Positions 24,963 to 35,095 are shown, numbered from the stretch's first letter. The stretch: 48,238 nucleotides of DNA from Clostridia bacterium (GCA_017935435.1 JAGBHP010000028.1:1-48238), one strand, 5' to 3'. Notes: generated by a model from the letters alone, not told the origin. Made by a program: numbers and translations.

Positions 24963-26465
24963 TTAGCCGAGGTTTAACATATGGCTGACTACATCATACA
25001 TTTCGTCTTTTTCGCAGGTGGTATTAAATATAACCGGCTTAGTTTTAAGTCCTGCAAGACCTGCAGGAATATTCATACCTGTTTTTTCAGAGAGCAATTC
25101 TAAAAGTTCAAACTCATTCTTTCCCTCTAAAATAGCATCACCGTAAATTGCAGAAAGCACGCTGTCATTAAACTTAAACGGACTTGCAGTAGACACGATA
25201 ACCGTTTTTGTTTTGTCGCCCGTTTTTAAAACGTACTTATCATAAACTCTCTTAGCAACGGCGGTATGAGTATCCATAACATAGCCGTAGCCGTCTGATG
25301 CATCCTTTATTGCAAGAGCGGTATCAACATCATCACAGCAATCGCCATAGAAAATTTCGCCGATTTTTGCCCTTACATCTTCGCCGACATCATATTTTCC
25401 TGTTTCCTTTAAGGATGCCATCCACTCATTTACCTTAGCTTCATTTTCGCCTGTAATGTGGAATAAAAATCTTTCAAGGTTACTTGAAATAAGTATATCC
25501 ATAGAGGGCGATGTAGTTGTTTTAAATTCACGGTTTTTATCGTAAACACCCGTGTTTATAAAATCAGTAAGTACATTGTTTTCATTAGATGCACAAATAA
25601 GCTTCTTAATAGGAAGACCCATTTCACGTGCATAAAAGCCTGCTAAGATATTACCGAAATTACCCGTAGGAACTACAACGTTGATTTCTTCGCCCGGTGC
25701 AATCTCTTCATTTTTAAGCATTGTAGCATAAGCTGAAAAATAGTAGATAATCTGCGGAACTAATCTTCCCCAGTTAATTGAGTTTGCACTCGAAAGTATA
25801 AAGTTGTTACGAGCAAGAATTTCAGCATACTCTGTGTCTGTAAAAATCTTCTTAACGCCGTTTTGAGCATCGTCAAAGTTACCCACTACCGCAGCAATAT
25901 CAACATTATTTCCTTCCTGGGTTATCATCTGACGCTTTTGAATGTCAGATACACCGCTTTCGGGATAGAAAACAATAATTCTTGTTCCGTCAACATCACG
26001 AAAGCCCTCAAGTGCGGCTTTACCTGTATCACCCGATGTTGCAACCAAGATTACAACCTCTCTCTTTTCGCCCGTTTTCTTAATCGCCTTTGTTAAAAGG
26101 TGGGGAAGAATCTGAAGCGCCATATCTTTAAATGCACAGGTCGGGCCGTGCCATAATTCCAAAAAGTATGCACTGTTGTTTAATTTATAAAGAGGCGCAA
26201 TCTCAACTGTTTCAAATTTTTCCTTGTTATATGCACGATTTACGCAGTCTGCAATTTCCTCACTCGTATAGTCGGTAAGAAAATAGCTCAGGATTTTATT
26301 CGCACGCTCATTGTAGCTCATAGTTGTCATAGAAGAAATGTCTTCTGCGCTGAGCTTTGGTATCTGACAGGGAACAAAAAGTCCACCCTCATTTGAAAGG
26401 CCTTTTTTTATAGCCTCGGCAGACGATACACAAACTGCCTTATTTCTTGTACTCTGATATTTCAT
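24963..26465 (-). CDS. thrC: Threonine synthase
   Basis: A 500-residue PLP enzyme converting O-phosphohomoserine to threonine. The long form starts MKYQSTRNKAVCVSSAEAIKKGL. The PLP lysine lies in ELWHGPTCAFKDMALQ (about residue 113), VILVATSGDTGKAALEG supplies phosphate-binding residues, and VVPTGNFGNILAGFYA is the glycine-rich cofactor loop. Length and start match the fungal/gamma-proteobacterial-type family found in Clostridia. Eleven bases separate it from the upstream pgi frame, so it likely shares that transcript. Confidence 0.95.
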   Translation of the reverse strand: MKYQSTRNKAVCVSSAEAIKKGLSNEGGLFVPCQIPKLSAEDISSMTTMSYNERANKILSYFLTDYTSEEIADCVNRAYNKEKFETVEIAPLYKLNNSAYFLELWHGPTCAFKDMALQILPHLLTKAIKKTGEKREVVILVATSGDTGKAALEGFRDVDGTRIIVFYPESGVSDIQKRQMITQEGNNVDIAAVVGNFDDAQNGVKKIFTDTEYAEILARNNFILSSANSINWGRLVPQIIYYFSAYATMLKNEEIAPGEEINVVVPTGNFGNILAGFYAREMGLPIKKLICASNENNVLTDFINTGVYDKNREFKTTTSPSMDILISSNLERFLFHITGENEAKVNEWMASLKETGKYDVGEDVRAKIGEIFYGDCCDDVDTALAIKDASDGYGYVMDTHTAVAKRVYDKYVLKTGDKTKTVIVSTASPFKFNDSVLSAIYGDAILEGKNEFELLELLSEKTGMNIPAGLAGLKTKPVIFNTTCEKDEMYDVVSHMLNLG

Positions 26466-26476
26466 TTATCTTTACC

Positions 26477-27829
26477 TCACTTTTTAAGACGCATCATTAG
26501 CTCGTTCTTTTCATTTTCATATCCGGGCTTGCCGAGAAGCGCAAACATATTCTTTTTATAAGCCTCAACACCCGGTTGATTAAAGGGATTTACCCCTAAA
26601 ATGTAACCTGAAATTCCGCATGCTTTTTCAAACATATAGAAAAGATATCCAAAATAATATTCATTCATCTCGGGAACGTTTATAACGAGGTTCGGAACAC
26701 CGCCGTCATTGTGCGCAAGTATCGTTCCCAAAAATGCCTGATGATTTACATAGTCCATAGTCTTGCCTGCTAAAAAGTTAAGACCGTCGATATTTTCCTT
26801 GTCTTCGGAAATGGTAACATCCGCTTTCGGCTTTTCAATATTAATTACAGTTTCAAAAAGGTTTCTTATGCCGTCCTGAATGTACTGACCCATTGAGTGA
26901 AGGTCGGTAGAAAAGTCAACTGCTGCCGGGAAAATACCCTTGCCGTCTTTACCTTCGCTTTCGCCGTAAAGCTGCTTCCACCATTCGCTGAAATAGTGAA
27001 GTCTTGGCTCGTAATTTACCATAATTTCGGTAGTTTTGCCTTTTCTGTACAACGCATTTCTTACTGCGGCGTACTGGTAGCAAATATTTTCAGATAATTT
27101 TTCGTTTAAAAATTCAGTATGTGCTGTCTTAGCACCCGTCATCAGCGCATCGATATCTGCACCGCAAACTGCAATCGGAAGAAGACCGACAGCAGAAAGC
27201 ACAGAATATCTTCCGCCTACATCATCTTCTATCACAAAGGTTTCGTAGCCTTATTTGTCAGCTAAGCCTTTAAGTGCACCACGAGCCTTATCGGTTGTTG
27301 CAAAAATTCTTTCTTTTGCGCCGTCTTTTCCGTATTTTTTCTCCAATAACTCTTTAAAAATCCTGAAAGCTATCGCAGGCTCGGTGGTTGTACCGCTTTT
27401 AGATATTACATTTACCGAGATTTCCTTATCTTTAACCATTTCATAAAGCTCATAAAGATAGCTTGAGCTTATCGAGTTTCCTGCAAAGAAAATCTGCGGA
27501 CCGCCACGCTTTTCGCTCGGGAGCGAGTTATAAAAGCTGTTTGTAAAAACATCAATTGCAGCTTTTGCTCCAAGATAAGAGCCGCCGATACCTATAACGA
27601 TTAAAACCTCAGAATTTTTGCGGATTTTATCTGCCGCCTTTTTTATTCTTTCAAACTCTTCCTTATCATAATTAAGGGGAAGGTCTACCCAACCTAAAAA
27701 GTCGCTTCCTGCGCCGCTTTTATTATGAATTTTATCGTGCGCATCCTTTACCTGACCTTCTAAATTAACAATCTCCTCTTCGGATAAAAAACCGAGTGCT
27801 TTTGTGTAATCAAGTGTTACTTTGTTCAT
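26477..27829 (-). pseudogene. pgi: Glucose-6-phosphate isomerase interrupted by an in-frame TAA
   Basis: The two parts together encode a normal 450-codon Pgi. The first part (27829-27251) ends ...[11 protein letters not shown] at a TAA (27253-27251). The same frame then continues [25 protein letters not shown], with the Pgi signature VGGRYS, to 26477. In homologues the stop position is usually Glu, so a single GAA-to-TAA change explains it. Everything else is intact, including [18 protein letters not shown] and the C-terminal [19 protein letters not shown] 18 bases past the stop could reinitiate a 252-residue fragment. Possibilities are a recent nonsense mutation, a sequencing or assembly error, or expression as two fragments. 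It lies between pyrD and thrC on one strand. Confidence 0.9.
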
Positions 27830-27869
27830 AAAATTGACCTCTTTCCGAAATTAGCTTTACCAAGCAATA

Positions 27870-28778
27870 TTATAACTGAACGGTATTAACGATAGAATTT
27901 ACGTCTTCTATATTATACTTATCCATATACGCCAAAATTCCTTTTTTAACATCGGGGCAAGCATAAGGATTCATAAAGTTTGCAGTACCAACCATAACGG
28001 CAGATGCGCCTGCTATCATAAATTCAACCGCATCATCGCCTGTTGTAATTCCGCCCATGCCTATTATCGGCACTTTTACCTTATTTTTCGCTTCATAAAC
28101 CATTCTTACCGCAACAGGCTTTACTGCAGGGCCTGAAAAACCGCCCTTTACATTTGCAAGAATAGGTTTTCTTGAATTTATATCAATTGCCATACCAAGC
28201 AAAGTATTTATCAGTGAAATAGCATCTGCTCCGCCCTGCTCTGCCGCAACCGCCATTTCGCCAATGTCGGTAACGTTAGGCGAAAGCTTGATGATTACAG
28301 GTTTTTTGGCGTACTTTTTAATTCCCTTTGTAATTTCATAAATCGTTGATGCATTTGTGCCGAATGCAACGCCGCCCGAGCGCACGTTAGGACACGAAAT
28401 GTTAACCTCAAGCATGTCAACGTCAGAATCAGAGAGTATTTCTGCCATTTCATAATAATCTTCAAAAGTTGAGCCTGCCATATTTGCAATAACCTTGCAG
28501 GAATGTTTTTTAAGCTCGGGAAGCTCATATGTGATAAACGCTTTAACACCAGGATTTTGAAGACCAACGCTGTTTAAAATTCCGCCGTAGGTTTCTGCAA
28601 TTCTCGGTGGAGGATTTCCCTCTCTCGGATTTAGCGTAAGACCTTTAACGCTTATTGCACCAAGCTCATCTAAATTATAAAACTCACCATATTCTCTTCC
28701 AAAACCAAAAGTACCTGATGCTGCAATTACGGGATTATTAAGCTCAACACCTGCTATATTTACCTTTAAATTTTTCAT
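27870..28778 (-). CDS. pyrD: Dihydroorotate dehydrogenase B, catalytic subunit
   Basis: A 302-residue FMN enzyme oxidising dihydroorotate to orotate in pyrimidine synthesis. NPVIAASGTFGFGREY near the N-terminus, the active-site cysteine in EVNISCPNVRSGGVAFG (about residue 130), and GMGGITTGDDAVEFMIAGASAVMVGTA for FMN phosphate binding. The cysteine and the adjacent pyrK mark it as the NAD-linked class 1B form. It starts 3 bases after the pyrK stop. Confidence 0.96.
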   Translation of the reverse strand: MKNLKVNIAGVELNNPVIAASGTFGFGREYGEFYNLDELGAISVKGLTLNPREGNPPPRIAETYGGILNSVGLQNPGVKAFITYELPELKKHSCKVIANMAGSTFEDYYEMAEILSDSDVDMLEVNISCPNVRSGGVAFGTNASTIYEITKGIKKYAKKPVIIKLSPNVTDIGEMAVAAEQGGADAISLINTLLGMAIDINSRKPILANVKGGFSGPAVKPVAVRMVYEAKNKVKVPIIGMGGITTGDDAVEFMIAGASAVMVGTANFMNPYACPDVKKGILAYMDKYNIEDVNSIVNTVQL

Positions 28779-28781
28779 TGA

Positions 28782-29549
28782 TTACAACACCACCTCGTCA
28801 GACCAGAAAACAGGTCCGTTTTTGCAAACTCTTTTATATTTCCATGTTCCTTCTGTTTTTGTTTCGCACGAGCAGGTAAGACATGCGCCGATTCCGCAGC
28901 CCATACGCTCTTCTAAGGATACCTGACATTTTACGTTATATTTTTCTGCCATATCTTTTACTGCTTTAAGCATCGGCTTTGGGCCGCAGCAATAGATGAT
29001 ATCTGCTTCCCCTGCCTTTAAAGTTTCCTCTAAAAGCTCAATTGAAAAGCCGTGGTAGCCATAGCTTCCGTCATCAGTTGCAATTTTTACTTCTTTTGCG
29101 CACATATTAAAATCTGTTTCTAAGGTTACAAGCTCTTTTGTTCTGAAGCCCATAAAAACTTTAGCGTTTTTAAGCTTCTGCGTAAGGTACAAAAGAGGAT
29201 ATGCGCCAATTCCACCGCCAATTACGGCAGGTTTTTTATAGGTTTCATTATCAATTACAAATCCATGACCGAGAGGCCCTAATATATCAAGCGAATCATT
29301 TTCTTTTGTTAAGCCTTCCGTTCCCTTTCCCTTTACCTGATAGATAAAGCGCACGCATCCGCTGCCTGCAGAACATATACTTATCGGACGGCGAAGAGGC
29401 ATTGCAATTTCGTCACCGCATTTAACGTGAAGAAATTGACCGGGCTGAGCCGCAGCTGCAATTTCGGGAGCTTTAACTGTTACATCGAAAACATTCGGTG
29501 CAATTTCCTTATGTGAAAGTATTTTACAAATATAGGTATCTAAACTCAT
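28782..29549 (-). CDS. pyrK: Dihydroorotate dehydrogenase B, electron transfer subunit
   Basis: A 255-residue FAD and 2Fe-2S protein passing electrons from PyrD to NAD. FAD motif MPLRRPISICSAG, the NAD region AVIGGGIGAYPLLYL, and the C-terminal cluster ligands in MGCGIGACLTCSC plus a later RVCKNGP. The ATG at 29549 has GGAGA upstream and leaves a leader of about 40 bases after the promoter. The longer frame to 29585 would begin at about the transcription start. First gene of the pyrK-pyrD-pgi-thrC run. Confidence 0.95.
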   Translation of the reverse strand: MSLDTYICKILSHKEIAPNVFDVTVKAPEIAAAAQPGQFLHVKCGDEIAMPLRRPISICSAGSGCVRFIYQVKGKGTEGLTKENDSLDILGPLGHGFVIDNETYKKPAVIGGGIGAYPLLYLTQKLKNAKVFMGFRTKELVTLETDFNMCAKEVKIATDDGSYGYHGFSIELLEETLKAGEADIIYCCGPKPMLKAVKDMAEKYNVKCQVSLEERMGCGIGACLTCSCETKTEGTWKYKRVCKNGPVFWSDEVVL

Positions 29550-29593
29550 TTTATCGTTCTCCGTTTCCAATTTGAATTTACACATACATAGAT

Positions 29594-29622
29594 ATTATAT
29601 CAATAAAAGCATGATTTTACAA
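29594..29622 (-). promoter_or_regulatory. pyrK promoter
   Basis: Minus-strand TTGTAA (29622-29617) and TATAAT (29599-29594) are separated by 17 bases, upstream of the pyrK-pyrD-pgi-thrC run. Confidence 0.7.
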
Positions 29623-29681
29623 GTTTTTTTAATATAACTTATTCGTATAACGGCTTCTTACAATTATTTGATTGTAAATTA

Positions 29682-29710
29682 TTGTAATTTAGCCAAGAAA
29701 AATATATAAT
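29682..29710 (+). promoter_or_regulatory. cysE promoter
   Basis: TTGTAA (29682-29687) and TATAAT (29705-29710) are separated by 17 bases, leaving a leader of about 20 bases before cysE. There is no room for a T-box ahead of cysE-cysS. Confidence 0.7.
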
Positions 29711-29733
29711 ATTAAAGATAGTGAGGTGAAGCA

Positions 29734-30396
29734 ATGTTTAAGTTTATACGCGAAGAAATTAATGCTATAAAGGAGCGTGACCCTGCGGCACGTTCAGGTT
29801 TTGAAATATTTTTTATGTATCAGGGCTTTCATGCTGTCTGCTGGTATAAGCTTTCGCATTGGCTTTACGTACATAAAAGATTTACTCTTGCACGTTACAT
29901 TTCTCAATGTGCAAGGTTTTGGACAGGTATAGAAATCCACCCCGGTGCAAAAATCGGAAGAGGTCTTTTTATTGATCACGGCATGGGCGTTGTAATAGGC
30001 GAAACCACAGAAATCGGCGATAACTGTACCATTTATCAGGGTGTGACCTTAGGCGGTACGGGAAAAGACGTCGGAAAACGTCACCCGACAATCGGAAACA
30101 ATGTTTTAATCGGCTCGGGCGCAAAGGTCTTAGGACCATTTAGAGTCGGCGACAATTCAAAAATTGCCGCAAATGCTGTGGTGCTTACCGAAATTCCCGA
30201 TAATTCCACCTGCGTAGGTGTGCCTGCAAGAGTTGTAAAAATAAATAATGAAAAAATAAAGCCGTGTCAGGATTTAGACCAGATTCACATTCCCGACCCT
30301 GTTTCGATGGAATTGTGCAGGCTTCGTGCACAGCTTGAAAGATTAGAAAAAAAGATAGACCAAGGAGAGGAGAAGAAAGAAAATGAAAATATATAA
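29734..30396 (+). CDS. cysE: Serine O-acetyltransferase
   Basis: A 220-residue left-handed beta-helix acetyltransferase making O-acetylserine, the cysteine precursor. An N-terminal helical part ([13 protein letters not shown]) is followed by hexapeptide repeats with [30 protein letters not shown] (catalytic His in DHG, about residue 85) and the substrate loop [16 protein letters not shown] charged, coiled C-terminal tail follows. GTGAGGTGA precedes the start. Its last 14 bases overlap cysS, so precursor supply and tRNA charging for cysteine are coupled. Confidence 0.96.
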   Translation: MFKFIREEINAIKERDPAARSGFEIFFMYQGFHAVCWYKLSHWLYVHKRFTLARYISQCARFWTGIEIHPGAKIGRGLFIDHGMGVVIGETTEIGDNCTIYQGVTLGGTGKDVGKRHPTIGNNVLIGSGAKVLGPFRVGDNSKIAANAVVLTEIPDNSTCVGVPARVVKINNEKIKPCQDLDQIHIPDPVSMELCRLRAQLERLEKKIDQGEEKKENENI

Positions 30397-31780
30397 TACT
30401 CTTACAAGAAAAAAAGAAGAATTTGTTCCGCTTACGCCCGGTGAGGTTAAAATGTACTCCTGCGGTCCTACTGTTTATAACTTTTTCCACTTGGGAAACG
30501 CAAGACCTTTTATAATTTTTGATACACTTCGCCGCTATCTCGAATACTTGGGATATAACGTAAAATTCGTGCAGAATTTTACGGATATCGATGACAAAAT
30601 GATAAATAACGCAAATGCGCAGGGGATAACAGTAAAAGACCTTGCAGATAAATTTATCGCAGAATATTTTACCGATGCTAAAGGTCTTTTAATTAAAGAG
30701 GCTACCTGCCACCCAAAGGCTACGGAAAATATTGATGCTATAATTGATGTTGTTAAAAAGCTTGTGGATAAAGGTCACGCATATGAGGTTGGCGGTGACG
30801 TTTACTTTGACGTTTCAAGCTTTCCTGAATACGGCAAGCTTTCTAAAATGCCGCTTGAGGACTTAAATGCAGGCGCACGAGTAGACGTAACCGACGTTAA
30901 AAGAAATCCTGCCGATTTTGCTCTCTGGAAAAGTCAGAAGCCGGGAGAACCCGCATGGGAAAGTCCTTGGGGCATGGGCAGACCCGGCTGGCATATTGAG
31001 TGCTCAGCTATGGTAAATAAATATTTAGGCGAAACAATCGACATTCATTCAGGCGGTCAGGATTTAATCTTCCCCCACCACGAAAATGAGATTGCGCAGA
31101 GCGAAGCCGCAAACGGCAAGCCTTTCGCAAGATATTGGATGCACAACGGCTATATTACAATCGATAACGAAAAAATGGCAAAATCAAAGGGTAATTTCTT
31201 TACCGTTCGTGAAATTGCCGAAAAATATGATTATGAGGTAATCCGCTTCTTTATGATGAGTGCGCATTACAGAAATGCAATAAACTACTCAGCAGAACTT
31301 TTAGAGCAGTCAAAGTCGGCACTCGAGCGCCTTTATAACTGCCTTTATAATTTGCGCTTTATTGCAAATTCCGCTAAAAAGAAGGAGCAGGAAAATAAAG
31401 AAGCAATGCTTTCTGAAATTGCGGCATTCGGCACGCAGTTTAAAAACGCAATGGACGATGACTTAAACACAGCAGATGCAATTTCGAGCTTGTTTGACCT
31501 CGTAAAATATGCAAACACAAACATTTCGGCAGATTCTTCTCTTGAAATTATAAATGCGGCAGAAAGCCTGCTTTCAGAGCTTGGCTCTGTGCTGGGACTT
31601 CTTGGAAAACCCGAAGAAGATTTGCTTTCAGATGAAGCTAAAGCTTTAATCGAAAAAAGAAATGCCGCAAGAAGCGAAAAGAACTGGACACTCGCCGATG
31701 AAATACGTGATGAGCTTAAAAAGCTCGGTGTTGAGCTTTCAGATACCCGTCAGGGCACAAAAGTTCACATTGTAAAGTAA
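30383..31780 (+). CDS. cysS: Cysteinyl-tRNA synthetase
   Basis: A 465-residue class I aminoacyl-tRNA synthetase. The zinc/cysteine site starts [10 protein letters not shown], the HIGH-equivalent motif is HLGN (about residue 37), GWHIECSAM and [11 protein letters not shown] carry further zinc ligands, and the KMSKS-equivalent is KMAKS (about 265). The C-terminal anticodon domain ends [15 protein letters not shown]. The start is set by GGAGAGGAG inside the end of cysE. Part of cysE-cysS-mrnC, an order common in Firmicutes. Confidence 0.98.
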   Translation: MKIYNTLTRKKEEFVPLTPGEVKMYSCGPTVYNFFHLGNARPFIIFDTLRRYLEYLGYNVKFVQNFTDIDDKMINNANAQGITVKDLADKFIAEYFTDAKGLLIKEATCHPKATENIDAIIDVVKKLVDKGHAYEVGGDVYFDVSSFPEYGKLSKMPLEDLNAGARVDVTDVKRNPADFALWKSQKPGEPAWESPWGMGRPGWHIECSAMVNKYLGETIDIHSGGQDLIFPHHENEIAQSEAANGKPFARYWMHNGYITIDNEKMAKSKGNFFTVREIAEKYDYEVIRFFMMSAHYRNAINYSAELLEQSKSALERLYNCLYNLRFIANSAKKKEQENKEAMLSEIAAFGTQFKNAMDDDLNTADAISSLFDLVKYANTNISADSSLEIINAAESLLSELGSVLGLLGKPEEDLLSDEAKALIEKRNAARSEKNWTLADEIRDELKKLGVELSDTRQGTKVHIVK

Positions 31781-31790
31781 GGCGGTCTAT

Positions 31791-32213
31791 ATGGACATAA
31801 ATAATATTTTATCAGAAGGCGAAAAGGTTTCACCACGAGAATATTCTCCGCTCGCCCTTGCATTTATGGGCGATGCAGTATATGAATCCTTTATACGAGC
31901 TAAGGTTTTAATTGAAGCAAACGCTTCTGCAAACTCTCTTCATAAGCGTGCGGTGCATTTTGTAAACTGCCATGCGCAGTGTAAGATTATGGAGGCTTTT
32001 TTAGGCAATCTCACCGACGAAGAAGAGGCGGTTTTTAAAAGAGGAAGAAACGCTAAAACCTTTACTGTGCCAAAAAATGCAGATGTTTATGAATATCATG
32101 CGGCAACAGGCTTTGAAGCACTCGTCGGCTGGCTTTACCTGATGGGAAAAACCGACCGACTGTGTGAAATTCTGGAATTTTCGTATAACTTTATAAAAAA
32201 CGAGGAACACTAA
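31791..32213 (+). CDS. mrnC: Mini-ribonuclease III
   Basis: A 140-residue RNase III catalytic domain without the double-stranded-RNA-binding domain; in Bacillus it matures 23S rRNA. The metal-binding signature is ALAFMGDAVYESFIR (about 22-36), with the second acidic motif in ATGFEALVGWLYLMG. Position directly after cysS is typical. The stop codon lies inside the terminator stem. Confidence 0.94.
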   Translation: MDINNILSEGEKVSPREYSPLALAFMGDAVYESFIRAKVLIEANASANSLHKRAVHFVNCHAQCKIMEAFLGNLTDEEEAVFKRGRNAKTFTVPKNADVYEYHAATGFEALVGWLYLMGKTDRLCEILEFSYNFIKNEEH

Positions 32214-32236
32214 GCGCAAGGCTTAGTGTTCTTTTT
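32205..32236 (+). terminator. Intrinsic terminator of cysE-cysS-mrnC
   Basis: A perfect 11-bp stem GAACACTAAGC / GCTTAGTGTTC (32205-32215 with 32221-32231) with loop GCAAG is followed by TTTTT. It overlaps the mrnC stop codon. Confidence 0.9.
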
Positions 32237-32378
32237 TGTAAAATTTGTAAAAAAAGAACATTTCCTTTGAAAAAATTAACATTTTTTACGAAAGGTTATG
32301 ACTTTTTTGAAAAAAGTGATTGAAAAAAACAAAAGATATGATATAATTAAAATGATAGGCAAAAAAGGAAGCGGCGGC

Positions 32379-33209
32379 GTGCGCAGCTATCTTTTGATTT
32401 TCGGCGGCACCTTTATTTGTGCGCTTGGAATAAACACCTTTTTTGTTCCTTCAAATATTGTCGCAGGCGGAGTATCAGGGCTTGGGATAATCGTGCAAAG
32501 TCTGTCGGGATTTCCTCTCGGTCTTTTTGTTCTGCTTGTAAATGTTCCGCTTATTTTTTCAGGCTTTAAGCTAATCGGCGGTTCATTTGGTGCAAAAACC
32601 ATAGTGGGCACTTTTGCGTTATCGCTTTTTTTAGAGCTTACGAAAAACACAATCCATATAACCGATAATTTAATCCTATGCTCGCTTTTTGGCGGTGCTT
32701 TATCGGGTCTGGGGCTTGGCATCTTGTTTTTATCAGGGGCAACCTCGGGCGGAACTGATGTTTTTGCAAAGCTTTTGGGCAAGTATTTTTCGTTTTTAGA
32801 TGTGCAAAAATGGCTTTTTGTAATCGATTTTATTATAATTGCGCTTGGTGGCTTTACGTTTAAAAATTACGAGCTTTCGCTTTATGGCGTGCTGGCTCTT
32901 TTTGCATGCGTCTATATGATAGATTTTATTTTGGCAGGCGCAAATTTTGCAAAAATCGTCTTTATTATTTCAAAAGAGCACGAAAAAATCGCTTGTGCTG
33001 TTATAAAAAATCTCAACCGTGGAGTTACAGGCATATATTCAAAGGGGATATATTCAGGAAACGACACTTTAATGCTTATGTGCATTGTAAAAAGGCTTGA
33101 GGTTTCAAGGCTTAAAAAAATAGCAAAGGAAATTGACCCAAAATCGTTTATTATTCTTACTCAGGCACGAGAAGTTGCAGGAGAAGGTTTTAAAAAATAC
33201 CCCGAATAA
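32379..33209 (+). CDS. YitT family membrane protein
   Basis: A 276-residue protein with five or six hydrophobic segments (DUF161 repeats: SYLLIFGGTFICALGINTFFVPSNIVAGGVSG; FLSGATSGGTDVFAKLLGKY) and a cytoplasmic DUF2179 domain (about 190-276: GVTGIYSKGIYSGNDTLMLMCIVKRLEV). Function is not established for the family. The frame is open from an ATG at 32298, but its AAAGG is only 2 bases away. The GTG at 32379 has AAGGAA at good distance and gives the usual family start. TTGAAA and TATAAT, 16 bases apart within 32319-32350, could be its promoter. Confidence 0.85.
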   Translation: MRSYLLIFGGTFICALGINTFFVPSNIVAGGVSGLGIIVQSLSGFPLGLFVLLVNVPLIFSGFKLIGGSFGAKTIVGTFALSLFLELTKNTIHITDNLILCSLFGGALSGLGLGILFLSGATSGGTDVFAKLLGKYFSFLDVQKWLFVIDFIIIALGGFTFKNYELSLYGVLALFACVYMIDFILAGANFAKIVFIISKEHEKIACAVIKNLNRGVTGIYSKGIYSGNDTLMLMCIVKRLEVSRLKKIAKEIDPKSFIILTQAREVAGEGFKKYPE

Positions 33210-33248
33210 GGGGAGAATAGATGTTCATATATGAAAGGAGAGAAAACA

Positions 33249-34097
33249 ATGGAAAAAAGCAGAGCACGTGAGCTTTCCATTATCGCAAACAAGGTAAGAA
33301 AGAATGCACTCACCGCTGTATATAGCGCGTCTTCCGGTCATCCGGGCGGTTCGCTTTCCATTGCAGATGTTTTATCTGTACTTTATTTTGAGGTAATGAA
33401 TGTAGATCCTAAAAACCCGCAGGATCCTGACCGTGACAGATTTGTTTTGTCAAAAGGTCACTGCGCACCCGCACTTTACGGTGTGCTTGCAGAAAAAGGA
33501 TTTTTCCCGGTAGAAGATTGTGCTACGTTTAGAAAAGCAGACAGCTATCTTCAGGGTCATCCCGATATGAAAGGTGTTCCCGGCGTTGATATGTCATCAG
33601 GTTCACTTGGTCAGGGAATTTGTGCGGCAAACGGTATGGCACTTGCTGCTAAAATCGACAAAAAGGATTACAGAGTATATACTGTTTTAGGTGACGGTGA
33701 GCTTGAAGAAGGTCAGGTTTGGGAGGCTGCTATGTATGCCGCTCACTACAAGCTTGATAACGTTACCGCTTTTGTTGACTTTAACGGTCTTCAGATTGAC
33801 GGTGATATTTCTAAAGTTATGTCGCCTCTTCCGATTGACAAAAAGTTTGAAGCTTTCGGCTGGAATGTAATCGTAGTTAACGCTCACGATATCGAAGCTT
33901 TACATAACGCTATTTTAGAGGCTCAAAGCGTAAAAGGCAAGCCTACTGTAATTATTATGGAAAGCATAAAAGGTAAAGGCGTTTCGTTTATGGAAAACGA
34001 AGCTGGCTGGCACGGAAAAGCTCCTAATAAAGAAGAGTACGAGCAGGCAATTGCAGAGCTCGACGCTCAGATTAAAGACCTGGAGGTGGCAAACTAA
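33249..34097 (+). CDS. Transketolase, N-terminal subunit
   Basis: A 282-residue subunit carrying the thiamine-diphosphate pyrophosphate-binding half of a split transketolase: SSGHPGGSLSIADVLSVLYF, LSKGHCAPALYGVLAEKGFF, and the GDG motif GDGELEEGQVWEAAMYA. Together with the next gene it interconverts pentose- and hexose-phosphate pools. The ATG at 33249 has AAAGGAGAG upstream; the in-frame ATG at 33231 overlaps that site. The stop shares one base with the start of the next gene (TAATG), so the subunits are coupled. Confidence 0.95.
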   Translation: MEKSRARELSIIANKVRKNALTAVYSASSGHPGGSLSIADVLSVLYFEVMNVDPKNPQDPDRDRFVLSKGHCAPALYGVLAEKGFFPVEDCATFRKADSYLQGHPDMKGVPGVDMSSGSLGQGICAANGMALAAKIDKKDYRVYTVLGDGELEEGQVWEAAMYAAHYKLDNVTAFVDFNGLQIDGDISKVMSPLPIDKKFEAFGWNVIVVNAHDIEALHNAILEAQSVKGKPTVIIMESIKGKGVSFMENEAGWHGKAPNKEEYEQAIAELDAQIKDLEVAN

Positions 34098-35038
34098 TGG
34101 GAAAAATGGCTACAAGAGAATCTTACGGCTTAGCGCTTGCTGAGTTTGGCGAAAAATATGACATTATCGTTTTTGATGCTGACCTTTCTAAGTCAACCAA
34201 AACCGATACTTTTAAAAAGAAATTCCCCGACAGATTTTTTAACACAGGTATTGCCGAAGCTAATATGATTTCAACAGCTGCAGGTATGGCTACTTGCGGT
34301 AAAATCGTTTTTGCAAGCTCATTTGCTATGTTTGCAGCAGGCAGAGCTTTCGAGCAGGTAAGAAACTCTGTTGGTTATCCGCACCTTAACGTAAAAATCG
34401 GTGCAACTCACGCAGGTATCTCTGTTGGTGAAGACGGTGCAACTCATCAGTGCTTAGAAGATATCGGTATTATGCGTACAATCCCCGGTATGGTAATTAT
34501 TAACCCCGCTGACGCTGCTGAATCAATCTTAGCAGTAGAAGCTGCAATCAAGCACGATGGTCCTGTTTACCTTAGATTTGGAAGACTTGCAGTTGAAGAT
34601 ATCTTTGACAGAGCTACATATAAATTTGAGCTTGGTAAAGGCGTGCTCTTAGCAGACGGCACTGACGTTACTTTAATTGCAACAGGTCTTATGGTGCCGG
34701 AAAGCTTAAAGGCTAAAGACATCTTAGCTTCAAAAGGCGTAAGCGCAAGAGTTATTAATATCCACACAATTAAGCCTATCGATAAGGATATTATTGCTAA
34801 AGCTGCGAAAGAGACCGGCGCAATCGTTACCGCTGAAGAGCATAACGTTATCGGCGGCTTAGGAAGCGCAGTTGCTGAAGTTCTCTGCGAAACCTGCCCT
34901 GTTCCGATGCTCAGAGTAGGTACTCAGGATAAGTTCGGTAAATCAGGTACACCTGCTGCTCTCTTAGAAGAGTACGGCTTAACCGCTGAAAATATCGCAG
35001 CAAATGCGTTAAAGGCAATCGAACTTAAAAAAGCGTAA
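34097..35038 (+). CDS. Transketolase, C-terminal subunit
   Basis: A 313-residue subunit with the pyrimidine-binding and C-terminal domains: FDADLSKSTKTDTFKKKFPDRFFNTGIAEANM, the Glu-containing segment of the cofactor site, then FASSFAMFAAGRAFEQVRNS and THAGISVGEDGATHQ. A C-terminal domain ends SGTPAALLEEYGLTAENIA. It forms a heteromeric enzyme with the preceding product. Followed by a strong terminator. Confidence 0.95.
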   Translation: MGKMATRESYGLALAEFGEKYDIIVFDADLSKSTKTDTFKKKFPDRFFNTGIAEANMISTAAGMATCGKIVFASSFAMFAAGRAFEQVRNSVGYPHLNVKIGATHAGISVGEDGATHQCLEDIGIMRTIPGMVIINPADAAESILAVEAAIKHDGPVYLRFGRLAVEDIFDRATYKFELGKGVLLADGTDVTLIATGLMVPESLKAKDILASKGVSARVINIHTIKPIDKDIIAKAAKETGAIVTAEEHNVIGGLGSAVAEVLCETCPVPMLRVGTQDKFGKSGTPAALLEEYGLTAENIAANALKAIELKKA

Positions 35039-35063
35039 TTATAAACATTAAATAAATAACACC

Positions 35064-35095
35064 AAAGGGGCTACCGCTAAGCGGCAGCCCCTTTT
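35064..35095 (+). terminator. Intrinsic terminator of the transketolase genes
   Basis: AAAGGGGCT and AGCCCCTTT arms with an inner CCGC-TAA-GCGG hairpin, ending in TTTT. Confidence 0.9.

Noticed and set aside
26477-27235. Two separate genes for the halves of pgi
   Set aside because: Both halves are in one frame with no residues missing except the stop codon, so one interrupted gene is simpler.
26477-27829. Stop-codon recoding explaining the pgi TAA
   Set aside because: TAA is a normal terminator for many genes here, and no element supporting read-through was seen.
29623-29733. T-box leader for cysE-cysS
   Set aside because: The promoter is within about 25 bases of the cysE start, leaving no room for a T-box.
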